Both the position numbers and the translations under genes were made by a program. This document shows positions 18,588-27,461 of a stretch of DNA of 64,000 nucleotides, in pieces; within the stretch, counting starts at the first letter, position 1, and each line of letters starts with the position of its first letter. This stretch comes from Actinopolymorpha singaporensis (GTDB taxonomy: Bacteria; Actinomycetota; Actinomycetes; Propionibacteriales; Actinopolymorphaceae), in NCBI RefSeq assembly GCF_900104745.1, contig NZ_LT629732.1, positions 2,033,981 to 2,097,980 of the forward strand. Reading direction: 5' to 3'. Under the pieces are notes generated by a model, which was not told where the DNA came from, made no database searches, and worked only from the letters and a program-made list of their open reading frames with translations.

Positions 18588-18654
18588 AGCCCAACCATGG
18601 TGGGACCGATGAGTCCAGTTGTCAAGGAAGAACGCGCCCGCCGAAGATGTAGGC

Positions 18655-19263
18655 ATGGAAATGTCGCAGGTGCTTCGTATCCGGCGTCGTGAGCTGGGCT
18701 TGTCACAAACACAGCTGGCACAGGCAGCCGGCGTCCACATGCGGCAGATCAGGAGATACGAAGCAGGCGAACAACAGCCGGTGTTTCCCGTCGCAGTAGC
18801 CATCGCGAAGGCACTGGACATCTCACTCGCCGAACTCGCCGGCATGCCCACCCACCGCGTCAACCTCACCGGTGACTGGTGGGCCTCCTGGCAGACGCCG
18901 AAGGACCACCAACAGCACGTCACCGCCCAGGAGATCAGGATCGACCAGCAGGCCGAGCTCATCCACGTCGTCACCACGACCCACGGCAGCTCCGCCGAAG
19001 GCGGCTACATGTGGAGCGGCGAGCTACGGCTATGGGACAACGAGATCCTGATGGGCTGGTACACCGCCGCCGACGGATCAGTGCACTCGAAGGGAACCGT
19101 CTACATCGTCCTGCACACCCACGGCGACAGCGCCCGAGGCCGCTGGGTGGGACTGAGCGACCACGGGCAGATCATGACCGGCTGGGTCGGGCTCGGAAAG
19201 TCCGAAGACGACGCCCGCGGCATCATCGACCAGCTCAAAGCCAACGAGCGCAAGCCTGCATGA
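18655..19263 (+). CDS. XRE-family regulator with C-terminal domain
   Basis: 202 residues from ATG 18655; a second ATG 6 bp later is also possible. Residues ~3-62 are a lambda-repressor-like HTH (LRIRRRELGLSQTQLAQAAG, RQIRRYEAGEQQP, ALDISLAELAG). Residues ~70-200 form a beta-rich domain with many Trp (GDWWASWQTPK, GYMWSGELRLWDNE, MTGWVGLG) of unknown ligand. It is divergent from the rep/int operon, the expected place for the element's maintenance regulator. A 53-bp stretch of this gene recurs in the scar at 33216-33268. Confidence 0.85.
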   Translation: MEMSQVLRIRRRELGLSQTQLAQAAGVHMRQIRRYEAGEQQPVFPVAVAIAKALDISLAELAGMPTHRVNLTGDWWASWQTPKDHQQHVTAQEIRIDQQAELIHVVTTTHGSSAEGGYMWSGELRLWDNEILMGWYTAADGSVHSKGTVYIVLHTHGDSARGRWVGLSDHGQIMTGWVGLGKSEDDARGIIDQLKANERKPA

Positions 19264-19406
19264 CATCAGCGACGTCATCGTCACCACACCCGACGCCGAC
19301 TGGCTCGCAGCTTCACCCGCCGAGCAACCGGCTAACGGGCTGGGTGGTGTGTCATTCGTCACACGAGTCGTGCATCCTGATCATGTCTTGTGCTGGGATC
19401 GAGAGC

Positions 19407-20438
19407 ATGACCACTTCGGAATCCGCTCGTTTGCCGCACGATCTAGCTGCCAGGTTGGGCATGCCCGACTCAGACCAGAACCGGTTGGCGCTAATGCCGA
19501 TCGGTCCAGACATCCAACTGCCTGCGGATGGCGAGGCGAAGAAACTCCTCGAGTTCTGTTCAGTCAGCGAACCGGACCAGGCGGCGATGCTGCAGGCACG
19601 CCCCGATCCTGTACAGCATCCTGACTGGTGGTGGCTGCTGCGCGGGACGGTGGCCGAGTTACGGACCCGGATGGATCGCCCGTTGCCCGCCAATGGCTAC
19701 ACATCCTGGCCGACGGTCCCCGAGGATTCCGGTCCGGTCGGGATGTTTCTCTACGCGTGGGCGCTGCTGGCTGCAGTGCCTGACCTAATCGGTGTGCACC
19801 GGCGGCGCGGAATCTCGGAGGCAACGACCCGAGACGCGGTCAATGACCTTGGCGGAGTGATGAGTAGCCATTACGAAGTCACCGGGCTTCGGGGCGTTGG
19901 GCTCTTCCCGCTGTGGGGGCCGCCGCAGTCATTTTGCGGGATCGATCTCGGCATCGGCCGACACAGCTTCACCCGCACAGAGATGGCCTTCAGTGACGGA
20001 CTGGCCGGATTCGCACTCCAGGTGCACATTCCGCCGATTGGGCCGCTCGTGGAGGAGGAGTCTGTGGCCTCGATCGATCACGCGCTGACCTTCTTTGCCA
20101 GGCACTACCCCGACGAGCCGGTTTCTGCCCTGGTCTGCAAGTCGTGGATGCTGGATCCGCAGCTACGTGACTACCTGAAGCCGGACTCCAACCTCCTGCG
20201 GTTCCAGCATCGGTGGCAACTCATACCTCACCTGCCGATGGACGACGTGAGCGAAGGAGACCGGGAAATGATGCGGCTTGGACTGCAGGTCCGAACACCT
20301 GAGAGTGGCGATCTCAGCGAGGAGCACCTGGTGCGCATTCCCCAAGACACCACTCTTCAACGGGCCTTCGTCGACCACATCCGTTCCGGCGGCCATTGGC
20401 ACAAGCGCACAGGGATCCAATGGCTTCTAGGTGAATAA
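19407..20438 (+). CDS. Acyltransferase-domain protein (NAT_N/GNAT-like C-terminal)
   Basis: 343 residues from ATG 19407; another ATG at 19383 is possible. The pattern fits two-domain GNAT-like acyltransferases of actinomycetes: an N-terminal helical domain (VPEDSGPVGMFLYAWALL, then a conserved Asp/Leu-rich segment) and a C-terminal domain with FFARHYPDEP, LVCKSWMLDPQL, FQHRWQLIP, then LQRAFVDHIRSGGHWHKR. The transferred group and acceptor are unknown. It lies downstream of the XRE gene on the same strand and is probably cargo rather than a mobility gene. Confidence 0.65.
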   Translation: MTTSESARLPHDLAARLGMPDSDQNRLALMPIGPDIQLPADGEAKKLLEFCSVSEPDQAAMLQARPDPVQHPDWWWLLRGTVAELRTRMDRPLPANGYTSWPTVPEDSGPVGMFLYAWALLAAVPDLIGVHRRRGISEATTRDAVNDLGGVMSSHYEVTGLRGVGLFPLWGPPQSFCGIDLGIGRHSFTRTEMAFSDGLAGFALQVHIPPIGPLVEEESVASIDHALTFFARHYPDEPVSALVCKSWMLDPQLRDYLKPDSNLLRFQHRWQLIPHLPMDDVSEGDREMMRLGLQVRTPESGDLSEEHLVRIPQDTTLQRAFVDHIRSGGHWHKRTGIQWLLGE

Positions 20439-20629
20439 TCTGGACCTCACAGCATCGGCCGCCAGTTCGAGCGCAAGGGCGACCCGGCGCTGCCTCTATT
20501 AGGGAGGACGGGGGTCAGGGGGAGCGCCCCTGGGTTCTCGTTGAGTGAGGGCCCAGAGGCTTCCGCCCGGCGAGCCCGAGGACGGCCGTCCACGGCCGCC
20601 CGCAAGGGCGGAGCCGGGCGGTGTGCAGC

Positions 20630-20669
20630 GTCAAGCACCTACTGACACACCACCGTCAAGCACCTACTG
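20630..20669. repeat. Two 15-bp direct repeats, iteron-like
   Basis: GTCAAGCACCTACTG at 20630-20644 and again at 20655-20669, a 25-bp period. They lie in a hairpin-rich gene-free stretch of the element that has a rep gene. Two copies are too few to prove iterons. Confidence 0.45.
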
Positions 20670-20730
20670 GGACAGGACAGAACCTCATCCCCGAACCGGT
20701 GAGGAGTTTCCCTACGTCTTCAAGGGCGGC

Positions 20731-21046
20731 CACCGGCCGCCGCGCGCCCGCCCCAACGGCGCCGGCTCTCCCTCCGCGCCTTCGGCGCCCGGTCGGCCGG
20801 CGCGGCTGGGCGCGACAAGAGGGCCGCCAGCAAGACTGGCGACCCTCATCACGTCCCGCTTCGCGGGACCAGATGCGTGTGGGTGGTGCCGGGCCGGAGG
20901 CTTTAGCCACCTCGCTTGGTCCGGGACCCTAAGGCCGGCGGCCCACGGTGGGCGGTTACGGGCGGGCAGCCAAGCTGCCCACCGCGCCGGGCAAGGCTAC
21001 GGGCCGCCGGCCTCCCGGACCAAGCGAGGACACCGGCCAAACCCTC
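20731..21046. repeat. Structured palindromic repeat, copy 2, with nested palindrome
   Basis: Longer version of 8039-8267. Three nested inverted repeats sit inside one another. The outer arms are 14 nt, perfect (20913-20926 with 21013-21026); the middle arms are 12 nt, perfect (20933-20944 with 21001-21012); the inner hairpin is GGGCAGC (20964-20970) with GCTGCCC (20974-20980). The 5' half has further hairpins. Candidates are a replication origin, a strong terminator between convergent genes, or a mobile palindromic unit. The remainder of 20439-21107 has no gene. Confidence 0.8.
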
Positions 21047-21107
21047 CGCCCCTCGTGCGACGCTGACCAGCGAGGTGCTGGCGGGACCGCGGCCGCTGGT
21101 GTCGTGG

Positions 21108-22250
21108 TCAGGATGGTGAGGCGGCCTGGTCGGGGTCGGTGCGGGTGGACCATTTCTGTTCGATATGGCCGACCTTCCAAACCGTCAGGGCGATGGCCCA
21201 GGTCAGTACGAACAGTCCGACGATGCCGAAGCCGACGTACTCGAGGTTCAACCCGGCCAACCATGCCAGGGGCCCGGAGTCGATGCCCAACTGGTCGGTG
21301 AGCAGACCGAGCAGGACCAGGGCGCCGATGACCAGCGCCACGGTGACCGAGAGCACGGTGACGGTCAGGTTGTAGAACACCTTGCGGACCGGTTTGAGGA
21401 ACGCCCAGCCGTAGGCCCGGGACATGAACACCCCGTCCGCGGTGTCGAACAGGCTCATCCCGGCGGCGAAGAGGACCGGAAGAACGAGGATGGCGTACCA
21501 GGGCAGAACGAACGCTGCGGAGCCGGCGGCAAGCACCAGCAGTGCGACCTGGGTGGCGGTGTCGAAACCGAGCCCCATCAACAGCCCCACCGGATACAGG
21601 TGCCTGGGCTTGGACACCCGCCGTGTCACCCGCCCCAGGAACCGGGCGAGGAAACCACGATTATGGAGGTGGCGCTCCAGCTCCTCCTCGTCGAACCGAC
21701 CGGCCCGCATCCCGCGGAATACCTTCGCGATCCCGACGACAGCGACGAGGTTCATCAGGCCGATCAGTAACAAGAACGCACCGGCGACGATCGTGCCGAC
21801 CAGGCCGAGTGTCTGCCCGACCTGCGACTGGTCGTTTTGGACCACGCCGGCGACCGACCGTATTCCCAGCGCCAGCAGCAGGCTCGCGCCGAACACCACC
21901 GAGGAGTGGCCAAGGGAGAACCAGAACCCGGTACTGACCGAGGATGTGCCCTCACCGACAAGCTTGCGGGTGGTGTTGTCGATGCAGGCGATGTGGTCGG
22001 CGTCGAAGGCATGGCGTACCCCGAGCAGATAGGCGGTCAGGCCGACCCCAGCCCCCAACACACCCGCACCACCCAGGTGATACTCCCGAGGCGCGACCGC
22101 CAACAGCAGCACCCCCCACCCCAGCACATGCAGCAGCAGAACGGTCCCGGTCATCCCACCCTGCGAACCCCACTCGCCACGCGTGAAGCCCTTCCGAAGG
22201 CCACCGGCGAGTGCTCTGCGGACTGTCGTCGTCTGAGTGTCAGTGACCAT
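21108..22250 (-). CDS. Nickel/cobalt permease, NiCoT family
   Basis: 380 residues from ATG 22250, eight predicted helices. The NiCoT signature is clear: RHAFDADHIACIDNTTR in helix II, FSLGHSSVVF, LMGLGFDTATQ and LFAAGMSLFDTADG. It imports Ni2+ or Co2+ across the inner membrane for metalloenzymes such as urease, Ni-SOD or hydrogenase, or for cobalamin. The family's last signature reads TATQ here where many members have TATE. A Nur-like inverted repeat lies 79 bp upstream. It is cargo of the int-bearing element, with no metal enzyme nearby. Confidence 0.93.
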   Translation of the reverse strand: MVTDTQTTTVRRALAGGLRKGFTRGEWGSQGGMTGTVLLLHVLGWGVLLLAVAPREYHLGGAGVLGAGVGLTAYLLGVRHAFDADHIACIDNTTRKLVGEGTSSVSTGFWFSLGHSSVVFGASLLLALGIRSVAGVVQNDQSQVGQTLGLVGTIVAGAFLLLIGLMNLVAVVGIAKVFRGMRAGRFDEEELERHLHNRGFLARFLGRVTRRVSKPRHLYPVGLLMGLGFDTATQVALLVLAAGSAAFVLPWYAILVLPVLFAAGMSLFDTADGVFMSRAYGWAFLKPVRKVFYNLTVTVLSVTVALVIGALVLLGLLTDQLGIDSGPLAWLAGLNLEYVGFGIVGLFVLTWAIALTVWKVGHIEQKWSTRTDPDQAASPS

Positions 22251-22328
22251 GAGTCCTCGCGGGTCGGAACGGAAGCGGGTGGGCCAGCCACCGCGCACCC
22301 AGACAGTCTCGCTGCACAAGGCACGTAG

Positions 22329-22345
22329 TTGCAACTTAGTCGCAT
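22329..22345. promoter_or_regulatory. Candidate Nur box upstream of the NiCoT gene
   Basis: TTGCAA-CTTAG-TCGCAT. The Streptomyces Nur operator consensus, as I recall it, is tTGCaa-N5-ttGCaA; the first half matches fully and the second at four of six positions with the exact spacer. Nur is a Fur-family repressor that uses nickel. The rest of 22251-22602 has no supported gene. Confidence 0.5.
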
Positions 22346-22602
22346 CAAGCCCACAGCGGCGCAGCGGGTCCGTCGAGACCCGCCCGGCGGAGCGGTCGCG
22401 TACAGCAGAGAAGTACAGCAGCCAGGCCGGCCGGAGGTATCCAACCGTGATCACTACGAACCTGCTGACCTGCGCAAACGCGCTCACCCGACCGTCGCGC
22501 CCGTTGATGGCATGGAGCGGGTCAGTCCACGAACGGTCCGTGACGCTGCGCCCGACCTCTGCACGTCTGCTGTTCCGGGTCCAAGCCACTCTCGCAGGTG
22601 CC

Positions 22603-22971
22603 ATGATCAAGCCGTCGTCGGCACCGGAGGAGGTGGACGCCTTGAACCTCCCACTCGTAGCCATCGACCGCGGCAACTGGGTCGGTGTCTTCGACTCAGT
22701 GGTCGAGCTCACCGGATACGTCGAGTGGGTCGCCGTCCTGGACGACGAGTACCAGTTGTGGGATGCGGCCGGCCGCCGGCTCCAGCTCCGCGCGACCACG
22801 GACGGCAGGATCGAGGTCGCGAGCACCTGGAACCTCGAACCGGAGGCGCTGCGCGACAAACTGGCCGGGTACATCAGCGCAGCGACCGCGCCGTTGTCGC
22901 CGACGATGGACCTCAACCCTTGCGACCTGTCGCTAGGCGACTTGATCGAAGCGTGCCGACCGCTCGAGTAG
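22603..22971 (+). CDS. Hypothetical 122-residue protein
   Basis: Starts at ATG 22603. Acidic and soluble, with no signal or membrane segment. Visible blocks are VAIDRGNWVGVFDSVVEL, YVEWVAVLDDEYQLWDAAG and DGRIEVASTW, suggesting a small beta-rich fold; no family recognised. It lies just before the att at 23111. A decayed copy at 9690-9877 lies before the decayed att, so it is a recurrent passenger at this end of the element. Confidence 0.6.
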   Translation: MIKPSSAPEEVDALNLPLVAIDRGNWVGVFDSVVELTGYVEWVAVLDDEYQLWDAAGRRLQLRATTDGRIEVASTWNLEPEALRDKLAGYISAATAPLSPTMDLNPCDLSLGDLIEACRPLE

Positions 22972-22989
22972 CTGGCCTCGACTTGGCCG

Positions 22990-23110
22990 CGCGTGGTCTC
23001 AGTTGTGGTCTCAATTCCCACCCGTACGAGCCCGTTCAGGAACCACCTGACCACGGCCACACACGCCTGAACAAGGCCCACCAGCCACGCCGAAACAGCC
23101 TCCGTGCTGC
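22990..23110. repeat. Element right end type B, copy 2
   Basis: Shares GTGGTCTCAGTTGTGGTCTC with 14797-14818 and 34932-34980, and the longer block ending in CCTCCGTGCTGC with 9889-10000. It abuts att 3. Confidence 0.8.
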
Positions 23111-23154
23111 CTCGTAATGCGTAGGTCGTGGGTTCGATTCCCACAGGCGGCTCC
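23111..23154 (+). other. att site 3
   Basis: 44-bp core identical to that in the tRNA-Thr gene (5408-5451). Right boundary of the int/xis/rep element and left boundary of the oxidoreductase-carrying unit. Confidence 0.92.
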
Positions 23155-23563
23155 GCCCGTTTCCGCTGGTCAGACTGCATGGACTCTCTCTGGTAACGGC
23201 CGGGTTGGTCGTGGCGTGGCATGAAATCGTGCGTCGCTCACCTTGAACCGGATCCACGTTGATCGACAGGATTTCAAGCCGCTCACGTGTAGTGGGACGA
23301 CCGAACTGCACGCGGCTGTTGGTGTTTTTCGTGGACCGGCACGCGTAGGCATTGTGGATCTGGTTGGACCGGTTCCGCGCATCGAGGTATTAGGCCAGGG
23401 GCGGTTCTGCGCCTCCGCCGCCGGCTCCGTCCGGTCGGCATCGCGCTCCTGCTCGTCGTGCTGGTCCCCACCGTCGTCGCCGGGGCGATGACCGGCCATT
23501 GGCTGCCCGTCGTCGTGGTCGCCCTGCTCGGCGCGACCGCGTGGTGGGGAGCCGGCCTGGTCT
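23152..23563. repeat. Element left-end repeat, copy 2
   Basis: Same sequence as 5449-5806 with about 50 extra bases near 23320-23370. Both copies begin at the 3' edge of an att core. Confidence 0.85.
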
Positions 23564-23726
23564 GGTCGCGAAGACCTACACATTCACAATCTTCCGGCAC
23601 GGTGACTTCGAGCGGTGAGACGCGTCCGGCGACGCCGACGAGCACGCGCCGAACGCCTCCGGGGACACCATCAGCGACCTGTTCGAGTCGCCCGGCGCCG
23701 AGGCCCTTCACCGACCGGCCCGGTAG
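23400..23726 (+). pseudogene. Broken two-helix membrane protein
   Basis: RLRRRLRPVGIALLLVV and AMTGHWLPVVVVALLGATAW form two helices. A frameshift near 23568 leads to KTYTFTIFRHGDFER, a stop at 23616, then a readable acidic tail ending LFESPGAEALHRPAR at a TAG. Two lesions make it non-functional. The family is unrecognised. 23727-23906 has no gene. Confidence 0.55.
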
Positions 23727-23906
23727 GAGCTTGGTCAGGCTGATGGAGACCTGGCGTGTGGGTCGCGTTCAGGGGCGAACCCCTCGTCAGGGCCCGACGG
23801 CGAACGCTAGCCCGGTGGAGTTGACGCCCCCGACGTGTACCCGTTTTGTTACCGTGCTCGTGGCGCCCCGCCCCTGCCCCCGTGGGGTGGGGCGTCCTGC
23901 CTGTCC

Positions 23907-24223
23907 TCATCTGTCTTCATGGTCGATGGTCGCGATGTGAGCATCGATGGCTTGGATCATCCGGGCGCGGAAGAAGTCCGTGATCACGGTGTCGTTGCGG
24001 ACGCGTTCCCGTAGCCGATGCATCTGCTCCCGGCGTTGGCCCTGCCGCGGACGGTGCGGGGTCGGCTGAGTATGTCGATGATGCGGTCCACACGGTCCGG
24101 AGCGTTGGCCAGCGCCCACACGGCTCGGCGTCGTCTGGCTTCGATACGTGCGGGCAGGTCGCCCACACCCTCGGGAAGGCGGCGGGGAGGGTGTGGATTC
24201 GGAGGGTGCGGATTCTGGCTCAC
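23907..24223 (-). pseudogene. Frameshifted small hypothetical gene
   Basis: From ATG 24223 the frame reads RRLPEGVGDLPARIEARRRR and DRVDRIIDILSRPRT. The sensible continuation REQMHRLRERVRND, DFFRARMIQAIDAHIA lies in another frame and ends at 23907. One indel near 24030 explains it. Small helical protein, family unknown. Confidence 0.55.
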
Positions 24224-24405
24224 GAGGCGTCCTTCCAGCCGTTACGGTTGCCGTCCATATTGCCGCCCCATGATCGCTGAAGCTCACACAGCGAAGACCA
24301 CCCACGGCACGCTGCAGCGGACCATAGGATCGACCGCCTCGCCGGGTGCATCCAGACAGCGCACGGGCGCGCGCCCATGTCGGTCCGAACCGCCAGGTCG
24401 AGCGG

Positions 24406-25482
24406 TCATTCGAAGACGATGACTTGTCGTCCAGAGACCTCGCCGCGCCCCAGGGCCTGCAGGTTCTTGTTGATGTCCTCGAGCTTGACTTTGGTGACGT
24501 TGTGTTTGATGAGGCCGGCTTCGGCGAGGGAGAGCACTTCGACGAGGTCCAAGTGGTTGCCCCAGAAGGAACCGAAGTAGGACAGCTCGGTGCCTACGAA
24601 GGGGAACTGACGGTGCTCGACGCGCTGGCTCATGAGGCCTACGGCCGTTAATGCCCCCTCGGGGCCGAGCAGGTCAAACCCCATTGAGACGGATGTCTCG
24701 CTGCCTACGCAGTCCAGGATGGCGTTGACTGTTCTTCGGCCGGTCAGCTGTTCCAGTTCGGCCTGGATGGCGTCGGTGGACTTGTCCTTGACGTTGATCC
24801 CGTGGTCCGCGCCGTTCTCCTTCGCCAATTCGAGCTTGCTGTCCGTGCGCGCGAAGGCCACCACGGTCGCGCCGCCTCCGAGCAGTTTCGCGTATTGAAC
24901 CGCGTAGCTTCCCAGCCCGCCGATACCTGTCACTGCAACGGTGCGGTCCGGGCCGAGCTTTCCTGCGTCCCGGAGCTTCCTCATCCCACGGTAGGGAGTC
25001 ATACCCGCGTCGGTCATGGGCGCGAGGAGCTCAGGCGCCTTCGCGGCCTCCTCCGAAACCGGGATCGCATGTCGGTACTGCACAGCCATGTACTCGGCAA
25101 AGCCTCCCGGAGGACCGAAGCCCACCCAGCGGCCGTTGCCGCTGCAGAGTTGCTCGTTGCCTTCGCGACATTGTCGGCACGTGCCGTCTCCCCAGCTGGG
25201 GTTGACGACCACCATGTCGCCCTCCGAGTAGCCCACCGTTTTCGGTATACCGCTGCCCAGTCGCGCCACTCGGCCCGTGATCTCATGGCCGGGGATGTAG
25301 GGGAGCGTGACGGGGAACGGGTCCTTGAAATAGCCGTCAAGGAGTTGATAGTCGCTTCGGCACATCCCAGTTGCCGCAACCTTCAGCAGAATCTCATCTG
25401 ATCCGGATTCTGGTACGGGCACCTCCTCGACTCGAAGGGGTTCCCCGTATCCGTACATCCGGGCTGCTCGCATCTGCATCAC
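24406..25482 (-). CDS. Zinc-dependent alcohol dehydrogenase (MDR)
   Basis: 358 residues (ATG 25482; ATG 25473 equally likely). Catalytic zinc ligands fit C in TGMCRSD, the HE pair in PGHEITGRV, and later residues. A structural-zinc-like cluster CRQCREGNEQLC is present, and the Rossmann motif is GIGGLGSYAVQYAKLLG. It oxidises or reduces an alcohol/aldehyde with NAD(P). It stands alone on the minus strand, followed on the other strand by nitronate monooxygenase. No damage seen. Exact substrate unknown. Confidence 0.9.
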   Translation of the reverse strand: MMQMRAARMYGYGEPLRVEEVPVPESGSDEILLKVAATGMCRSDYQLLDGYFKDPFPVTLPYIPGHEITGRVARLGSGIPKTVGYSEGDMVVVNPSWGDGTCRQCREGNEQLCSGNGRWVGFGPPGGFAEYMAVQYRHAIPVSEEAAKAPELLAPMTDAGMTPYRGMRKLRDAGKLGPDRTVAVTGIGGLGSYAVQYAKLLGGGATVVAFARTDSKLELAKENGADHGINVKDKSTDAIQAELEQLTGRRTVNAILDCVGSETSVSMGFDLLGPEGALTAVGLMSQRVEHRQFPFVGTELSYFGSFWGNHLDLVEVLSLAEAGLIKHNVTKVKLEDINKNLQALGRGEVSGRQVIVFE

Positions 25483-25883
25483 ATTGCCCCGCTTTCACTG
25501 ACAACCGGAAAGAATTGCTCGAGTCGCACGGAGTGCGCAGGAAAATGCTCTTCTGACCTCAGATGCCGACGCTAAAAGGTAGGTTACCACGTAATCAAAC
25601 TGCTAAATCTTGGCCGACTCATCGGAGATTCTATTGCCGTTTCATGATGTCGACAAAATTGCAGATTCAAGATACACGTGCACGGTTGGCGGGCATGTAA
25701 TCTGCACCGTGGCAGCAGAAGGCGTCCCCACCTTCCTGCCAGTGGTATCCGGGCGGCTGGGCTGCAGTCGGCTGGCTTGCCAGACTGGAGCGGTGGGGGC
25801 AAGCTCGCAACAATCCGCATGACCTCCTTGCGTGTCGTGCCGTGTCGCCCGTCGACGCGTCGTTACACGGCTAGGGTTCGGCC
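25483..25883. other. Intergenic, relatively AT-rich
   Basis: About 400 bp between divergent genes with an AT-richer stretch (25560-25680) unusual for this window. Probably promoter-bearing; no gene or clear operator recognised. Confidence 0.4.
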
Positions 25884-26882
25884 ATGTTGCGGACCAGGTT
25901 CACCGACATGTTCGGGCTTGCCTATCCGGTGATGTCGGCCCCCATGGCCCTGCACAGCGGCGGGACACTTGCCGCTGCGGTCTCCGCAGTGGGCGGGCTC
26001 GGGTGTTTCGGGGGTACACATCCATGGAAGGGACCCGACTGGATCCGTTCGGAGATCGAGATCATCCGCGCCGCGACGGACCGGCCGTTCGCGGTCGGGT
26101 TTATCACACCGTTCCTGCCGTTCACCGAGCCGCTGTTCGAGGCCACGATCGAGGCACGGCCAGCGGTCATCGCCTTGTCGTTCGCCGATCCCCGGCCGTG
26201 GCTCGTCCGGGCCAAGGACGCCGGGGCCCGGGTGATGTGCCAGGTCCAGAACTACAACGACGCCGAGATGGCAGTTGCCGCAGGTACCGATGTCCTGGTG
26301 GCGCAGGGCAACGAGGCCGGCGGTCACACCGGGACGTGGGGCCTGTTGCCGTTCCTGGCCGGGCTCGTGCGAAGGTACCCCGATGTCCCAGTGCTGGCCG
26401 CGGGTGGCATCGGCGACGGGCGAACCCTCGCCGCCGCCCTCGTTGCCGGTGCGGACGGCGCCTGGCTGGGCACGGCGTTCCTCGCTACACCCGAGGCGGT
26501 CGAGGTGCACGACGTACACAAGCGCCTGATCGTCGAGAGCGACGGCGGCGACACCGTGTGGACGCGGGCCTACGACATCGTGTCAGGGCTGCCCTGGCCG
26601 ACAGCTATCGGTGAACGCGTCCGCCGTAACCGTTTCACCAACGAGTGGTCAGAGCGCGAATCAGCCCTGCGGGACCACGCAGAGGAACACCGGAGTGCAG
26701 AAAACGCCGAACCTTTCGCCGCACCGCCCGAACCTGACACGAGCGAGATCATGTACGGCCAGTCGGCGGTCTTCGTCGATAGCATCCGCCCGGCCGCTGA
26801 GGTGGTGTGCGCGATCAGCGGCGAGGCCGAGACGATCCTGGACTCGCGGCCTCGCGCGCTACTCGGCCGACCGACACCATGA
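25884..26882 (+). CDS. Nitronate monooxygenase (FMN)
   Basis: 332 residues. TIM-barrel 2-nitropropane-dioxygenase/NMO family: N-terminal PVMSAPMALHSGG, the FMN and active-site block QGNEAGGHTG containing the usual His, then LAAGGIGDGRTLAAALVAGADG and GTAFLATPEA. The family oxidises alkyl nitronates such as propionate-3-nitronate to carbonyl compounds with O2. ATG 25884. It is complete and lies in the cargo block with other oxidoreductases. Confidence 0.9.
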   Translation: MLRTRFTDMFGLAYPVMSAPMALHSGGTLAAAVSAVGGLGCFGGTHPWKGPDWIRSEIEIIRAATDRPFAVGFITPFLPFTEPLFEATIEARPAVIALSFADPRPWLVRAKDAGARVMCQVQNYNDAEMAVAAGTDVLVAQGNEAGGHTGTWGLLPFLAGLVRRYPDVPVLAAGGIGDGRTLAAALVAGADGAWLGTAFLATPEAVEVHDVHKRLIVESDGGDTVWTRAYDIVSGLPWPTAIGERVRRNRFTNEWSERESALRDHAEEHRSAENAEPFAAPPEPDTSEIMYGQSAVFVDSIRPAAEVVCAISGEAETILDSRPRALLGRPTP

Positions 26883-26908
26883 AGGAGGCTGGCCCGAACT
26901 CTGCGAGC

Positions 26909-27343
26909 TTACTCGCCAACCAGCGGAGATGGCCCGTTCTGCTCGGCCCACCGCCGCTCGTCCGGCGATTCTGGAGCAGGAGGAAAGTATCCGTCGATTG
27001 TCCAGAACTCGAATGGGGTCTCGTCGACGTGGATCTCCCAGTGAAGGTCCCGGTCCCTGAGAAATGGCGCCAGCGTTTGATTGATGGTTTCCATCCACCA
27101 CCTGCGCACGCTGGGGTCAGGCGTACGTCGTGCGATGTGGTCGATCCAGATCCTCACGTACCTGTCGTGTGGTTCCCCGCCAACGAAGAAGTCCTCCGCC
27201 GAGAAGGCATTGAACGCCACGTTCACGTAGAACCTCGGCAAGCCGAGCAGGTCGGTATACAGTCCGGTAATTCGCGCCGCGAACTGTTTCTTTTCCTCGG
27301 CGGTGTACGCCCCCGAAGGATGATAAATGTGCCACATCGGCAT
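26909..27343 (-). CDS. Tautomerase-like protein (cis-CaaD type)
   Basis: 144 residues beginning MPMWHIYHP, so Pro1 after Met removal can be the catalytic base of the tautomerase superfamily. The length (about twice 4-oxalocrotonate tautomerase) and blocks FYVNVAFNAF, GGEPHDRYVRIWIDHIAR and PFEFWTIDGYF suit the fused cis-3-chloroacrylic-acid-dehalogenase-like group. Convergent with the nitronate monooxygenase (26-bp gap). Substrate unknown. Confidence 0.82.
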   Translation of the reverse strand: MPMWHIYHPSGAYTAEEKKQFAARITGLYTDLLGLPRFYVNVAFNAFSAEDFFVGGEPHDRYVRIWIDHIARRTPDPSVRRWWMETINQTLAPFLRDRDLHWEIHVDETPFEFWTIDGYFPPAPESPDERRWAEQNGPSPLVGE

Positions 27344-27461
27344 GATGAGCCTCCCCGACCAAATCAGCGATCATGCTGTAACGGGAGTAGGTAGTCCAGG
27401 TACGCGTGGCAGTACAGGTGGGGCGGATGACCTGGGTGCGCTTCGGACCGGGCCGGTCGTG

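Noticed and set aside
22251-22602. Cobalamin riboswitch before the nickel/cobalt permease
   Set aside because: No B12-box-like sequence or suitable leader was seen; only the Nur-like repeat.
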